DNA of 46,956 nucleotides from Gammaproteobacteria bacterium. Lineage in GTDB: Bacteria > Pseudomonadota > Gammaproteobacteria > SZUA-140. The stretch is from contig JALSIC010000086.1 in NCBI GenBank assembly GCA_026981935.1, forward strand, positions 1 through 46,956, written 5' to 3'. The notes beneath the pieces are model-generated. The model worked only from the letters and a program-made list of their open reading frames with translations, was not told the origin of the DNA and ran no database searches. The position numbers and the translations under genes were made by a program. Positions 16,357 through 26,221 of the stretch are shown one piece after another. The stretch's first letter is position 1; every line of letters begins with the position of its first letter.

Positions 16357-18594
16357 CTACATCACATGTGCATAATGCTGGAGCAGACTGGGCGCATCGA
16401 GTATCAGCGAGATCCGTCCGTCACCCGTAATCGTGGCCCCTGCAATTCCCTTGGTGCCGTGCAGCAGGGCACCCAGAGGCTTGATCACGACTTCCTCCTG
16501 TCCCAGCAGCTTGTCCACCACGAATCCCACCTGCCGCGAACCGACATGCACCACCACCACGTGTCCCTCCCTGGGCCAGTCACCGCTGCCGTAACTGCCG
16601 TTGAGCAGCCATTTCTTGAGATAAAAGAGGGGCAGCGCCTCGTCGCGCACCAGCACGACCTCCTGGCCGTCCACCACGTTGGTGCGGGAGAGGTCGAGAT
16701 GAAAGATCTCGGCGACACTGCCCAGCGGCAGCGCCAGGATCTGTTCATCCACCTTGATCATGAGGGTGGGCATGATGGCCAGGGTGAGCGGCACCTTGAT
16801 GATGATCTTGGTCCCCTTGCCCGGCTCCGAATCGATGCTCAGGGTACCGTTGAGCTGGGTGATCTTGGTCTTCACCACATCCATGCCCACCCCGCGCCCG
16901 GAAACATCGGAGATCTGCTCCTTGGTCGAGAAACCGGGCATGAAGATGAGCTGGTAGCACTCCTGCGGACTGAGGCGCCCGGCGGCTTCCTCGTCGAGCA
17001 CGCCCTTCTCCACGGCCTTGCGCCGCAGCACCTCCGCGTCCATGCCGGCACCGTCGTCGGTGATGGTGAGCAGGATGTGGTCTCCCTCCTGTTCTGCGGA
17101 CAGCACCACCGTGCCGGTACGGGGCTTGCCGGCCTTCTCCCTGACATCCGGCATCTCGATGCCGTGATCCACGGCGTTGCGCACCAGGTGCACCAGGGGG
17201 TCGGCCAGCGCCTCCACCAGGTTCTTGTCCAGGTCTGTCTCTTCCCCCATGAGTTCCAGGCTGATCTCCTTGTTGAGGCTGCGCGCCAGGTCGCGCACCA
17301 CCCGCGGGAACCGGCCGAATACCTTCTTGATGGGCTGCATGCGCGTCTTCATGACCGCGGCCTGCAGATCGGAAGTCACCAGGTCCAGGTTGTCCACCGC
17401 CATGGCGATCTCTTCGTCGGCGCGCAAGGATTCCAGGGTCATGAGGCGGTTGCGCACCAGCACCAGTTCGCCCACCAGGTTCATGATGTCGTCGAGGCGC
17501 CGCGTATCCACGCGCACCGTGGCCTCCGAGGCATTCTGGGCACTCTCCTTCTTCGCCCCCTTTCCGGACGCGGCCGATGATGAGCGGCCAGCCGCCTTTC
17601 CGTTTCCCGCCCTGGCCGCCGCCTGCCCGGCGGCGGCCGGTGGCTGGCCGGAAGGTGCTGCCGGCGGTGCAGGCGGGCCGGCGGGTGCAGCGGCTCGCAC
17701 CGGCTCTGCCGGCTTGTCCGCGGAGGCAGGAGCGGCACCGGACACGCCGGGGTTGGCCATGCCGGGCGCTCCACCCCCGTGGAGCTGATCCAGCAGTGCC
17801 TCGAATTCCTCGTCGGTGATCTCGTCGGAGGCATTCCCTTCGGCCGCGGATTCCTGTTTCTCTGGGGCTTCCCTGACATTTTCTCCGGCATTTTCTCCGG
17901 CATTTTCTCCGGCAGCATTGCCGTCCTCGGCTGCCGTCGTGCCGCCAGGCACCGCCTGCTGCGCCGCCACGCCCGCGGGGGCGGCACCGCCGTGCAGCTG
18001 GTCCAGCAGCGCCTCGAATTCCTCATCCGTGATCTCGTCATCTCCGCCGGGTGCGGCCGGTGCAGGATCTCCGGCAGACTCTCCCGGCCTGCCTGCCGCC
18101 TGTTCCGCGAACTGATGGGCCTCTCCCTGGCCGGCCTCCACGTCGGGCGCCTGAGACACTTCCCGGGCCGCATCTGCAGGCTGGACGACATCGGGCGAGA
18201 CATCCCCGGGCTGCGCGTAGGCCTCGAGCTGGCGCAGCAGGGCGGGATCCGCGGCGGGAGGTTCCTCCCCCTGGCGCACGCTCTCGATCATGCTCGTGAC
18301 CACGTCGTGGGCACTGAGTATGACATCCATCAGCTGGGCATCGACCAGGCGCTCGCCCTGGCGCAGGACATTGAATACGTCCTCGGTGCGGTGACAGATC
18401 TCCACCAGGGAGGTGATATTGAGAAACCCCGCTCCACCCTTGATGGTATGGTAGCCACGGAAGACCGCGTTCAGGAGTTCGGTATCCTGGGGGCTGGTCT
18501 CCAGGTCAACCAATTGTTCTCCCAGCTGCTCGATGATCTCCGTGGCCTCCACCAGGAAGTCCTGGAGAATTTCTTCGTCTTCTGTGAAGGACAT
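16357..18594 (-). CDS. cheA: chemotaxis histidine kinase CheA
   Basis: A 745-residue CheA. The P1 Hpt domain has the phosphorylated His49 in RGYHTIKGGAGF. No P2 domain is recognisable. A long Ala/Pro/Gly-rich region (about 130-355) instead holds two identical copies of the segment EITDEEFEALLDQLHGG, at 187-203 and 258-274. The P3 dimerisation helix begins near 358 (VDTRRLDDIMNLVGE). The P4 kinase domain has VRNAVDHGIE, DDGAGMD and GRGVGMDVV, and a CheW-like P5 domain ends the protein. It phosphorylates CheY and CheB. The repeated segment resembles the region of polar CheA proteins that binds ParP (inference). cheZ ends nine bases upstream. Confidence 0.96.
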   Translation of the reverse strand: MSFTEDEEILQDFLVEATEIIEQLGEQLVDLETSPQDTELLNAVFRGYHTIKGGAGFLNITSLVEICHRTEDVFNVLRQGERLVDAQLMDVILSAHDVVTSMIESVRQGEEPPAADPALLRQLEAYAQPGDVSPDVVQPADAAREVSQAPDVEAGQGEAHQFAEQAAGRPGESAGDPAPAAPGGDDEITDEEFEALLDQLHGGAAPAGVAAQQAVPGGTTAAEDGNAAGENAGENAGENVREAPEKQESAAEGNASDEITDEEFEALLDQLHGGGAPGMANPGVSGAAPASADKPAEPVRAAAPAGPPAPPAAPSGQPPAAAGQAAARAGNGKAAGRSSSAASGKGAKKESAQNASEATVRVDTRRLDDIMNLVGELVLVRNRLMTLESLRADEEIAMAVDNLDLVTSDLQAAVMKTRMQPIKKVFGRFPRVVRDLARSLNKEISLELMGEETDLDKNLVEALADPLVHLVRNAVDHGIEMPDVREKAGKPRTGTVVLSAEQEGDHILLTITDDGAGMDAEVLRRKAVEKGVLDEEAAGRLSPQECYQLIFMPGFSTKEQISDVSGRGVGMDVVKTKITQLNGTLSIDSEPGKGTKIIIKVPLTLAIMPTLMIKVDEQILALPLGSVAEIFHLDLSRTNVVDGQEVVLVRDEALPLFYLKKWLLNGSYGSGDWPREGHVVVVHVGSRQVGFVVDKLLGQEEVVIKPLGALLHGTKGIAGATITGDGRISLILDAPSLLQHYAHVM
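17877..17912. repeat. 12-bp tandem repeat in cheA linker
   Basis: Three perfect copies of cattttctccgg encode GENAGENAGEN in the linker between the two repeated acidic motifs of CheA. Confidence 0.9.
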
Positions 18595-18603
18595 GGTCTC
18601 GCC

Positions 18604-19350
18604 TCAGAATCCCAGACTCGATAAAAGCTCATCCACTTCATCCTGGCTCTTCATGGCATCGCTGTCTTCCCGGCCAGGAATCTGTGGCCCCTGCAGGCCG
18701 GAGGACCGGTGCCGCTCCGGCGCCTCGGCACTGTTGCCATCACCCCGGCGTGACGATATCCGGATCAGGTTGATCAGGCTGTCTTCCACCTCCTGGACCA
18801 GCCTGATCACACGGCGGATGGTCTGGCCGGTGAGATCCTGGTAATCCTGGGCGATGAGGATCTCGTTGAGAGAGGCACGCAGCGCCGCGGTGCGCTCGGT
18901 GGCCGATTCGAAATATTCGCTGATCTCTCTGGCCATCTCCCGGAACTGCGCCGCCGTCATATCACGGGAGAGGAATTTGCGCCATTTGTCGCTGATCTCC
19001 TCCGTCGCGGTCACGATGCCGTCGCAGATGGGAATGGACTCTTCCACCGCATTCAATGTCTTGTGCGCCGCCTGTTCCGTCATCCTGATGACATAGTCGA
19101 GGCGCTCCTTGGCATCGGGCAGCTCGTTCTCCATGATGTCCGTCATCCTGGAATCGACCTGGAAACTCGCCAGGGTATCGTGCAGCTCGCGTGTGAGCTT
19201 GCCCAGTTCGCGGAAGATCTCCGTCTCGTAGATACGGGTCAGGTCGCCGAGCACCCGCTCGGCATCCTCGGTGCGCCCCGCCTCCAGCAGACCCACCAGT
19301 TCCCGCGCCTGCGCCAGACATTGTTCACTGTTGACGATCCTTTCGTTCAT
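18604..19350 (-). CDS. cheZ: CheZ, CheY-phosphate phosphatase
   Basis: A 248-residue helical phosphatase that switches off CheY-P. The active-site helix IAQDYQDLTGQTIRRV contains the catalytic Asp and Gln. The C-terminal tail ends DEVDELLSSLGF, the amphipathic helix that docks on CheY-P, after a flexible Gly/Arg/Ser-rich linker. Length and order match gammaproteobacterial CheZ. It follows cheY after 35 bp and precedes cheA by nine. Confidence 0.95.
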   Translation of the reverse strand: MNERIVNSEQCLAQARELVGLLEAGRTEDAERVLGDLTRIYETEIFRELGKLTRELHDTLASFQVDSRMTDIMENELPDAKERLDYVIRMTEQAAHKTLNAVEESIPICDGIVTATEEISDKWRKFLSRDMTAAQFREMAREISEYFESATERTAALRASLNEILIAQDYQDLTGQTIRRVIRLVQEVEDSLINLIRISSRRGDGNSAEAPERHRSSGLQGPQIPGREDSDAMKSQDEVDELLSSLGF

Positions 19351-19385
19351 AGACTCTCCCCCTCCGGGTAGGCGGACACCGCCCC

Positions 19386-19781
19386 TCAGGCGCTGCTCGC
19401 TGAAATCCGTTCAAAGATCTTCTCGATCTTCTCCTTGAGGGTCGCGGCATTGAACGGCTTGACGATGTAGCCGTTGACGCCCGCCTGGGCAGCCTCGATG
19501 ATCTGCTCCTTCTTGGCCTCCGCCGTTACCAGCAGGACCGGCAGGCTGGACAGCTCGGGATCGCTGCGCACGGCCTTGAGCAGGTCGATGCCCTGCATGC
19601 CCGGCATGTTCCAGTCGGTGATGAGGAAGTCGAAACCGCCGCTCTTGAGCATGGGCAGGGCAGTGGTGCCGTCGTCGGCCTCGCTGGTATTGTTGAAGCC
19701 CAGGTCGCGCAGCAGGTTCTTGATGATGCGGCGCATCGTGGAAAAATCGTCCACGATCAGGATTTTCATGTTCTTGTCCAA
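19386..19781 (-). CDS. cheY: chemotaxis response regulator CheY (TTG start)
   Basis: A 131-residue single receiver domain that binds FliM to reverse the motor. Counted from the TTG start the acidic pair is Asp11-Asp12, the phospho-acceptor is Asp56 in [10 protein letters not shown], the conserved Thr lies in VTAEAKKEQ and the Lys in YIVKPFN. The TTG at 19781 has a perfect GGAGG five bases upstream. The first ATG of the domain (19769) is 12 bases further in, too far from that RBS. fliA ends 19 bases upstream, so transcription is probably shared. Confidence 0.94.
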   Translation of the reverse strand: MDKNMKILIVDDFSTMRRIIKNLLRDLGFNNTSEADDGTTALPMLKSGGFDFLITDWNMPGMQGIDLLKAVRSDPELSSLPVLLVTAEAKKEQIIEAAQAGVNGYIVKPFNAATLKEKIEKIFERISASSA

Positions 19782-19800
19782 GGTTACCTCCGTATCTCCG

Positions 19801-20535
19801 TCAATCGTTGAACAGATGGCCAAGCCGTGACTGAAGCCTGATCAGCGCCTGGCTGTGAATCTGGCTGACTCGTGACTCGCTGACCCCGATGACGGCCCCG
19901 ATTTCACGCAGGTTGAGATCCTCTTCGTAATACAGTGTCAATACCAGGCGTTCCCGCTCCGGCAGACCGGCGATGGCCTCGGCCAGATTGCGCTTGTAGT
20001 CCTCTTTCTGCACCCCTTCGAACGGTCCCGTGATCCCCTTGTCGCTTTTTGCCTCGAAGCTGTCTTCCCCCTGCCCCATGTCCTCGAAACTGAGCAGGCG
20101 ACAGCCGCTGGCATCCTGAAGGGTCTTGTGATATTCCTCCAGGCTCATGTCCAGGGCCGCGGCCACTTCGTGATCCCGGGCATCGCGGCCGGTGGCGTTC
20201 TCGATCTCGCGCACGGCTTCCGCGACCTGGCGCGCCTTGCGATGCACCGAGCGCGGCGCCCAGTCGCCCTTCCTGATCTCGTCCAGCATGGCGCCGCGGA
20301 TACGAATACCGGCATAGGTCTCGAAACTGGCGCCCTGGCCGGCGTCGTAATTGCGCGCCGCCTCGATGAGACCGATCATCCCCGACTGGATGAGATCGTC
20401 CACCTGGACGCTGGGCGGCAGGCGGCTCATGATGTGATAGGCGATCCGTTTCACCAATGGCGCGTATTGCATCACCAGGTCGGCGTATTCGTTGTCCTCT
20501 TTTTGCAGTGAGATATACATCGCTACGTTGTTCAT
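19801..20535 (-). CDS. fliA: flagellar sigma factor sigma-28 (FliA)
   Basis: A 244-residue sigma-70-family factor for late flagellar and chemotaxis promoters. Region 2 ([20 protein letters not shown] ends near residue 65, then [18 protein letters not shown]), region 3 ([19 protein letters not shown]) and region 4 ([28 protein letters not shown]) are all present. Its start codon overlaps the fleN stop (ATGA), indicating coupling. No anti-sigma factor FlgM lies in the window. The FliA-type promoter at 7546 is a candidate target. Confidence 0.96.
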   Translation of the reverse strand: MNNVAMYISLQKEDNEYADLVMQYAPLVKRIAYHIMSRLPPSVQVDDLIQSGMIGLIEAARNYDAGQGASFETYAGIRIRGAMLDEIRKGDWAPRSVHRKARQVAEAVREIENATGRDARDHEVAAALDMSLEEYHKTLQDASGCRLLSFEDMGQGEDSFEAKSDKGITGPFEGVQKEDYKRNLAEAIAGLPERERLVLTLYYEEDLNLREIGAVIGVSESRVSQIHSQALIRLQSRLGHLFND

Positions 20536-21416
20536 AGAGTCGCCACTTTGTCGTTGGAGGTTCCAAACAGTCTTTCCACGAAAAACTCGATCCGGCCGCT
20601 GGCCTGCTCCGGCAGCGGCCAGGCCGCCGCCTTGTGCGCCATCTTGCGAAAGGCAAGCGCCGCCTTGCTGCGGGGATAGGCATCCACCACGGCACGCTGC
20701 TTCTGCACCGCCCGGCGCAGATATTCGTCATAAGGGATAGCACCGCTGTAACTGAGCGCCACGTCGAGAAATCGGTCCGTCACCTTGACCAGCTTCCGGT
20801 ACAGGGCATTGCCTTCCTGGCTGCTGTGCACCATGTTGGCCAGGATGCGAAAGCGATACAGGCCGTGTTCCCGGTTGAGCAGCTTGATCATGGCATAGGC
20901 ATCGGTGATGGACGCCGGCTCGTCGCAGACCACCACCAGCACCTCGTGCGAGGCCCGGGCGAAAGTCACCACGCTGTCCGAGATGCCCGCCGCGGTATCG
21001 ATGAGCAGGACATCCGGATTGAAACTCAGCTCGCTGAAGGCCCGCACCAGGCCGGCGTGCTCCGCATGGCTCAGTTCCACCATGCTCTTCACGCCGGAGG
21101 CGGCGGGTATGATGCGCAGGCCGGCCGGCCCCGTCACCATGATTTCTTCCAGGCTGCGCTCGCCGCTGACGACATGGGAGAGATTGTTGCTGGTCTGCAG
21201 GCCAAGGAGGACGTCCACGTTGGCCAGTCCCAGGTCGGCATCCAGGAGCAGCACCTCCTTGCCGTCCTTGGCCAGGGCCACGGCCAGATTGGCGGAGACA
21301 TTGGTCTTGCCCACGCCCCCCTTCCCGCTGGTCACGGCGATGACCCGGACCGGTCGGGGATTGGCGATGCGCTGCAGGCCTGTCACCTGTCCGAAATTCA
21401 CGTCAGAAACAAGCAT
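20532..21416 (-). CDS. fleN: FleN/FlhG, MinD-like ATPase controlling flagellar number
   Basis: A 294-residue MinD-family ATPase. It has the deviant Walker A SGKGGVGKTNV at residues 30-40, LLLDADLGLANVDVLLGL, and LLIDTAAGISDSV. The N-terminal segment FGQVTGLQRI resembles the helix that stimulates the FlhF GTPase, though the usual DQAxxLR is not exact. FleN limits the cell to one flagellum by restraining FleQ and FlhF. The start overlaps the flhF end by 14 bp and its stop overlaps the fliA start. Confidence 0.95.
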   Translation of the reverse strand: MLVSDVNFGQVTGLQRIANPRPVRVIAVTSGKGGVGKTNVSANLAVALAKDGKEVLLLDADLGLANVDVLLGLQTSNNLSHVVSGERSLEEIMVTGPAGLRIIPAASGVKSMVELSHAEHAGLVRAFSELSFNPDVLLIDTAAGISDSVVTFARASHEVLVVVCDEPASITDAYAMIKLLNREHGLYRFRILANMVHSSQEGNALYRKLVKVTDRFLDVALSYSGAIPYDEYLRRAVQKQRAVVDAYPRSKAALAFRKMAHKAAAWPLPEQASGRIEFFVERLFGTSNDKVATL

Positions 21417-22863
21417 GGGCCACTTCCCTCCCCAAGCCCATGGGCATCAGTTCATCTTCGATCTTGTCGCCCGCCCGCGCCATGATCTCCACCCCACGGC
21501 TCACCAGGGTGACGGGCCTTGCGGGATGGATGTCCTCCGGGACACGCTGACCGTCACACACATAGGCGACGGGCAGGCTGTGGCGGATACAGCCGTCGAG
21601 CACCCCGCCCAGGGAAGTGGATTCATCGAGCTTGGTGATGATGCAGCCCTGGGGATCGAAGATGCTGAAGGACCGGATCACATCCTCGACGCCGGAGAGG
21701 CGGCTGGTCGCCGCAAGCAGCAGAATCTTTTTCATCTTGTTTCCATTACCGTCCAGAAGTGTTTTCTGTTGCAGGAGATTGTGATCGTGCTGGCTCATGC
21801 CCACCGTATCGATGAGCACCAGGCTGCGATCGCAGAAATCGTCCAGAATGTCCATCAGTTCCTCGTGGTTGTCTGCCAGGCGCACCGGGATATCGAGTAT
21901 CCGGCCGTAGGTACGCAACTGTTCGTAGGCCCCGACGCGGTAATTGTCGATGGTCACCATGGCGACGTGGCGCTTGCCGTAACGCAGGGCATAGCGTGCC
22001 GCCAGCTTGGCCACGGTGGTGGTCTTGCCCACGCCCGTCGGCCCCACCAGGGCCACGACACCCCCCGTCTCCAGCAGATCCTCTGCAGCCGTCACGAGGC
22101 GCCCTGTCAGCAAGGCGAGGGCCTGCTGCCACAACTGCTCGCCCTCTTCCCCCCCATCGGGCACGGCAGCGGCCAGTTCCCGGCACAATGTCGACCCCAG
22201 CCCCAGTTTCATGAGCTGCTGAATGAGTTCCGCGCGCCGGGGACTGCGACGCGCCAGTTCCCCCCATGCCAGCCCCGAAAGCTGGTGCTCCAGCATGTGG
22301 CGCAACTGCTGCAGTTCACTGCGCATCTCCACCAGGGTGGGTTCCTGGCTCCAGACGATCTCCGGCGCCCGGCGTCCCTTCCTGCCCCCTGCCTGGCCAT
22401 GCCGTTCACCATGGTCACCGCCGGCCCGGCTCCCGGTTTCCCCCACACCGTCCCCCCCCCAGTTCATATCAAGGTTCATGCCAGGGTTCATATCAGGGTT
22501 CATATGAGGGTCAGGCCCGACACCCCCCCCGGCATCCCTGCGTCCCGCTGCCGCGTCTCTCTTGCGCGCGCTGCCCACCCCTGTTCCGGTTCCTGTTCCG
22601 GTTCCTGTACGGGCGCCTGTCCCGGACAGGTCACCGGACGGGGAATCGCCGGCCGCAGCAGCGATGCCCGATGCCGTTCCAGATGCCGTGACGGGCGCGG
22701 CGGCGCGGTGCAACACGGACTCGTCATAGTCCACCGCGGCCACGATCTCCACCCCACCCCTGACCTTCTGGTTCGACAGGATCACGGCGTCGGGCCCCTG
22801 TTCCTCGCGCACCTTGCGAATGGCCTGGCGGATATTCGGTGCGAAATAGCGCTTGATGATCAT
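21403..22863 (-). CDS. flhF: FlhF, SRP-type GTPase placing the polar flagellum
   Basis: A 486-residue protein. The N-terminal B domain begins MIIKRYFAPNIRQAIRKV. A long low-complexity linker (about 70-165) contains TGTG and DMNPGM-type repeats. The N domain follows, then the GTPase domain with P-loop GPTGVGKTTT near residue 272, VTIDNYRVGAYEQL, LIDTVGMSQHD and TKLDESTSLGG. FlhF sets the polar site and recruits the first basal-body parts. The gap to flhA (70 bp) shows no clear promoter. Confidence 0.95.
   Translation of the reverse strand: MIIKRYFAPNIRQAIRKVREEQGPDAVILSNQKVRGGVEIVAAVDYDESVLHRAAAPVTASGTASGIAAAAGDSPSGDLSGTGARTGTGTGTGTGVGSARKRDAAAGRRDAGGGVGPDPHMNPDMNPGMNLDMNWGGDGVGETGSRAGGDHGERHGQAGGRKGRRAPEIVWSQEPTLVEMRSELQQLRHMLEHQLSGLAWGELARRSPRRAELIQQLMKLGLGSTLCRELAAAVPDGGEEGEQLWQQALALLTGRLVTAAEDLLETGGVVALVGPTGVGKTTTVAKLAARYALRYGKRHVAMVTIDNYRVGAYEQLRTYGRILDIPVRLADNHEELMDILDDFCDRSLVLIDTVGMSQHDHNLLQQKTLLDGNGNKMKKILLLAATSRLSGVEDVIRSFSIFDPQGCIITKLDESTSLGGVLDGCIRHSLPVAYVCDGQRVPEDIHPARPVTLVSRGVEIMARAGDKIEDELMPMGLGREVAHACF
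22461..22515. repeat. 12-bp tandem repeat in flhF linker, first tract
   Basis: About four imperfect copies of agggttcatatc encode alternating DMNP/GMNL residues in the FlhF linker. Confidence 0.85.
22583..22612. repeat. 12-bp tandem repeat in flhF linker, second tract
   Basis: Copies of gttccggttcct encode a TGTGTGTG run in the FlhF linker, about 70 bp from the first tract. Confidence 0.8.
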
Positions 22864-22933
22864 TCAACCCGGTCCTTACCCGTTTGCCTGCGGAATACCG
22901 ATGCAGTCCTGTTTCCTTGCGCCTGCCACGGCG

Positions 22934-25039
22934 TCAGGACGCACTGGGCTCGCTGTGACCGATACTGGCCACGATCTTGATCTGCTTGTTGTCCGGTATC
23001 TCGTCATACGACAGCACATGAAGATTGGGTATGCTCTGCTTCACGAACCGCGCCAGCATGGGCCGCAAGAGGGCCGATACCAGCAAGACCGCCGGCTGGC
23101 CGGCCGCTTCCTGGCGCTGCGCCGACTCCATGAGGGAGCGGTGTATCCTTTCCGCCAGGCCGGGCTCCAGCCCTGCGCCGCCCCTGCCTTCGGTCTGCAT
23201 GGACTCGTGCAATAACTGTTCCAGCGCCGGATCGAGCGTAATGACAGGAAGATCAGGTCGTAAGCCATTGATGTTCTGTATGATCAGACGTCCCAATGCC
23301 ACCCGCAGGGCACGGGTCAATACGTCGGGATCTTGACTCGCGGGGGCCTCGGCCGCCAGACATTCCGCGATGGTACGCATGTCACGCAGGGGGATCTTTT
23401 CCTCCAGCAGGTTGCGCAACACCTTGTGCACCACGCCCAAGGGGAGGGTATCGGGCACCAGCCCTTCCACCAGGCCGGGATGGCTCTTGGCCAGGTTGTC
23501 CAGAAGCTGCTGCACCTCCTCCCGGCCCAGCAGCTCGTGGGCATGGGTCTGCAACAGATGATTGAGATGGGTCGCGATCACGGTCGTCGCATCCACCACC
23601 GTGTAACCCATGGTCTGCGCCTGGTCACGCTGGGCGGGTTCGATCCAGACGGCCTCCATGCCGAAGGCCGGATCGCGCGTGGGGATTCCTGCCAGGGTAC
23701 CGAAGACCTGGCCGGGATTGATGGCCAGCTCGCGCTCCGGGTGGACCTCGGCCTCGCCCACGGTGACCCCCATGAGCGTGATGCGATAGGCGTTGGGCGG
23801 GAGTTCCAGGTTGTCGCGGATGTGCACCGAAGGAATCAGAAAACCCAGGTCCTGGGTCAGCTTCTTGCGCACGCCCTTGATGCGCCCCATGAGCTGGCCG
23901 CCCTGGTTCTTGTCCACCAGGGGAATCAGCTTGTAGCCCACTTCCAGGCCGATGGTGTCCACCGGCACCACGTCGTCCCAGCTCAGCTCCCTGGGTTCCG
24001 CAGGCTGCGCCTCTTCCGGCTCGGGCGGCGCGGCCTGCACTTCGGTGGCCGCCCTGCCCCGTCGATGGATGAGATAGGCCCCGCCCCCGGCGGCCCCCGC
24101 CAGGGTGAGGAATACCACGTTGGGCATGCCGGGCAGCAGGCCCAGCACGCCCAGCACGGCGGCGGTCACCGCCAGGGTACGGGGGTTGTCCAGGAGCTGG
24201 CTGATGATCTGCCCCCCCATGTCCTGCTCGCTGGAGACGCGGGTCACCATGATGGCGGCGGCCGTGGACAGGACCAGCGAGGGCAACTGCGCCACCAGGC
24301 CATCGCCGATGGTCAGCAGGGTATAGTTGCGCACCGCTTCCGAGAACTGCATGTCGTGCTGCATCATGCCGATGGCCAGACCGCCCAGGATATTGATGAA
24401 CAGGATGAGGATGCCGGCGATGGCGTCGCCGCGCACGAACTTGCTGGCGCCGTCCATGGCCCCGTAGAAATCGGCCTCGGCCACCACGTCGGCACGGCGC
24501 TGTTTCGCCTCCTCCTGGTCGATGACGCCGGCATTGAGGTCGGCATCGATGGCCATCTGCTTGCCCGGCATGGCGTCCAGGGTGAAGCGGGCGCTGACTT
24601 CGGAGATACGTCCCGCGCCCTTGGTCACCACCACGAAATTGATGATCACCAGAATGGAGAACACCACCAGGCCCACGGCGTAATTGCCCCCCACCACGAA
24701 CTCGCCGAAGGCCTCGATGACATGGCCGGCGGCATCGGTCCCGGTATGGCCCTCCAGGAGCACGATGCGGGTGGAGGCGATGTTGAGTGCCAGGCGCAGG
24801 AGCGTCGCCAGCAGCAGGACGGTGGGAAAGGTGGCGAAATCCAGCGGCCGGCGGGTATAGACGCTGGCCATCACCACCACCAGTGCCAGGGCGATGTTGA
24901 AGGTGAAAAAGAGATCCAGCAGGGCCGGCGGCAAAGGAACCACCAGCATGGCCAGGATCGCGATCAGCAGCAGCGGCGCCCCCACCATGCCGGTGCGCCC
25001 CACCTCGCGCAGATTCATCATCAATGTCGTGTCAGCCAT
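22934..25039 (-). CDS. flhA: flagellar export gate protein FlhA
   Basis: A 701-residue export-gate component. The N-terminal ~330 residues hold about eight membrane helices and the FHIPEP signature region (RISEVSARFTLDAMPGKQMA). The C-terminal cytoplasmic domain forms the nonameric ring that docks chaperone-substrate complexes (LGFLIPSVHIRDN, VDATTVIATHLNHLL). Length is normal. GGAGGAGG precedes the ATG. It follows flhB after 33 bp. Confidence 0.97.
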   Translation of the reverse strand: MADTTLMMNLREVGRTGMVGAPLLLIAILAMLVVPLPPALLDLFFTFNIALALVVVMASVYTRRPLDFATFPTVLLLATLLRLALNIASTRIVLLEGHTGTDAAGHVIEAFGEFVVGGNYAVGLVVFSILVIINFVVVTKGAGRISEVSARFTLDAMPGKQMAIDADLNAGVIDQEEAKQRRADVVAEADFYGAMDGASKFVRGDAIAGILILFINILGGLAIGMMQHDMQFSEAVRNYTLLTIGDGLVAQLPSLVLSTAAAIMVTRVSSEQDMGGQIISQLLDNPRTLAVTAAVLGVLGLLPGMPNVVFLTLAGAAGGGAYLIHRRGRAATEVQAAPPEPEEAQPAEPRELSWDDVVPVDTIGLEVGYKLIPLVDKNQGGQLMGRIKGVRKKLTQDLGFLIPSVHIRDNLELPPNAYRITLMGVTVGEAEVHPERELAINPGQVFGTLAGIPTRDPAFGMEAVWIEPAQRDQAQTMGYTVVDATTVIATHLNHLLQTHAHELLGREEVQQLLDNLAKSHPGLVEGLVPDTLPLGVVHKVLRNLLEEKIPLRDMRTIAECLAAEAPASQDPDVLTRALRVALGRLIIQNINGLRPDLPVITLDPALEQLLHESMQTEGRGGAGLEPGLAERIHRSLMESAQRQEAAGQPAVLLVSALLRPMLARFVKQSIPNLHVLSYDEIPDNKQIKIVASIGHSEPSAS

Positions 25040-25072
25040 CGGCCTCCTCCAGCTTCAAGAAATTCCGGGCGT

Positions 25073-26206
25073 TCAATCGTCGCGACGCAGCTCGTCGGGA
25101 ATGGGCAGGTCGTCCATGGTCGTCACCTCGTCACTGCGCCGGTAACGTCGGCGGCGCAACTGATAGGTATAGGCGAGCACCTGGGCCACGGCCATGAACA
25201 GGCCGGCGGGAATCTCCTGCTGCAGATCGGTGCTGTGATAGAGGGCGCGGGACAGGGGCGGTGCCGAAACCACGGGCACGTCGTATTCCATGGCCACTTC
25301 GCGGATACGGGCCGCCACCTGTCCCCGGCCCTTGGCCACCACCACCGGCGCCGCCATGGTGTCCTGTTCATAGCGCAGGGCCACGGCATAATGGGTGGGG
25401 TTGGTGATCACCACGTCGGCCTTGGGCACCTCTTCCATCATGCGCCGCTGTGCCATCTCCTGCTGCACCTCGCGCACCTTGCGCTTGAGTTCCGGGCTGC
25501 CGTCCGTGTCCTTGAACTCGTCCTTCACCTCCTGGCGCGTCATGCGCAACTGGCGGTTGTAGTCCCACAACTGGAAAGGTACATCCACGGCGGCGATGAG
25601 GATCATGGCGGAACTGAGCACGAGGAAGGACCAGCTCAGCAACTCGCCCGCGCCGGCCAGACCCGCCATCACCGGCTGTGTGCCCAGTGCCAGCAGATCC
25701 GCCACGTCGTGCCAGAGCAGCAGCAGGGTAACCGCCAGCACCACGCCGAACTTGGCCAGGGCCTTCACCAGTTCCATGAGGCTGCGCATGGAAAAAATCC
25801 TGCCCATTCCCTTGACGGGGTTGAGCTTCTCCCACTTGAATGCCATCCCCTGGGCGCTGAAGTTCCAGCCGCTGAGGATCATGGGCGCAAACAGCGCAAT
25901 GGCCGTGACCAGGACGAAGAACGGCATCAGGGCCAGCAGCGCGTCACCCATGGCATCCATGAAAATGGCGGACATGCGTTGCACGTCCAGCAGATCGTCG
26001 CGGCGCAGCTGCCAGACCTCGCGCATCATTGCCTGCAGGTCCGCCAGTATCTGCTCCCCCAGGAACAGGACCGCGGCGGCGGCCGTGAGCAGCACGGCCA
26101 TGGTGGTGAGTTCCCGGGAACGGGGCACCTGCCCCTTGCGGCGCGCATCGGCACGCCGTTTGGGGGTTGGTTGTTCGGTCTTCTCTTGTGCCGTCTCCTG
26201 CGCCAT
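25073..26206 (-). CDS. flhB: flagellar export switch protein FlhB
   Basis: A 377-residue inner-membrane protein with four hydrophobic helices and a cytoplasmic domain carrying the self-cleavage motif NPTH at 269-272, the same numbering as in Salmonella. Cleavage between Asn and Pro, together with FliK, switches export from hook to filament proteins. The N-terminus has the typical EQPTPKRRADARRKGQVPRS. AAGGAG lies 10 bases before the ATG. It follows fliR after 15 bp. Confidence 0.97.
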   Translation of the reverse strand: MAQETAQEKTEQPTPKRRADARRKGQVPRSRELTTMAVLLTAAAAVLFLGEQILADLQAMMREVWQLRRDDLLDVQRMSAIFMDAMGDALLALMPFFVLVTAIALFAPMILSGWNFSAQGMAFKWEKLNPVKGMGRIFSMRSLMELVKALAKFGVVLAVTLLLLWHDVADLLALGTQPVMAGLAGAGELLSWSFLVLSSAMILIAAVDVPFQLWDYNRQLRMTRQEVKDEFKDTDGSPELKRKVREVQQEMAQRRMMEEVPKADVVITNPTHYAVALRYEQDTMAAPVVVAKGRGQVAARIREVAMEYDVPVVSAPPLSRALYHSTDLQQEIPAGLFMAVAQVLAYTYQLRRRRYRRSDEVTTMDDLPIPDELRRDD

Positions 26207-26221
26207 GCCTTCACCGCTCCT

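Noticed and set aside
15181-17580. 799-codon plus-strand open frame over cheB and cheA
   Set aside because: Antisense shadow caused by high GC at third codon positions; no RBS or domain.
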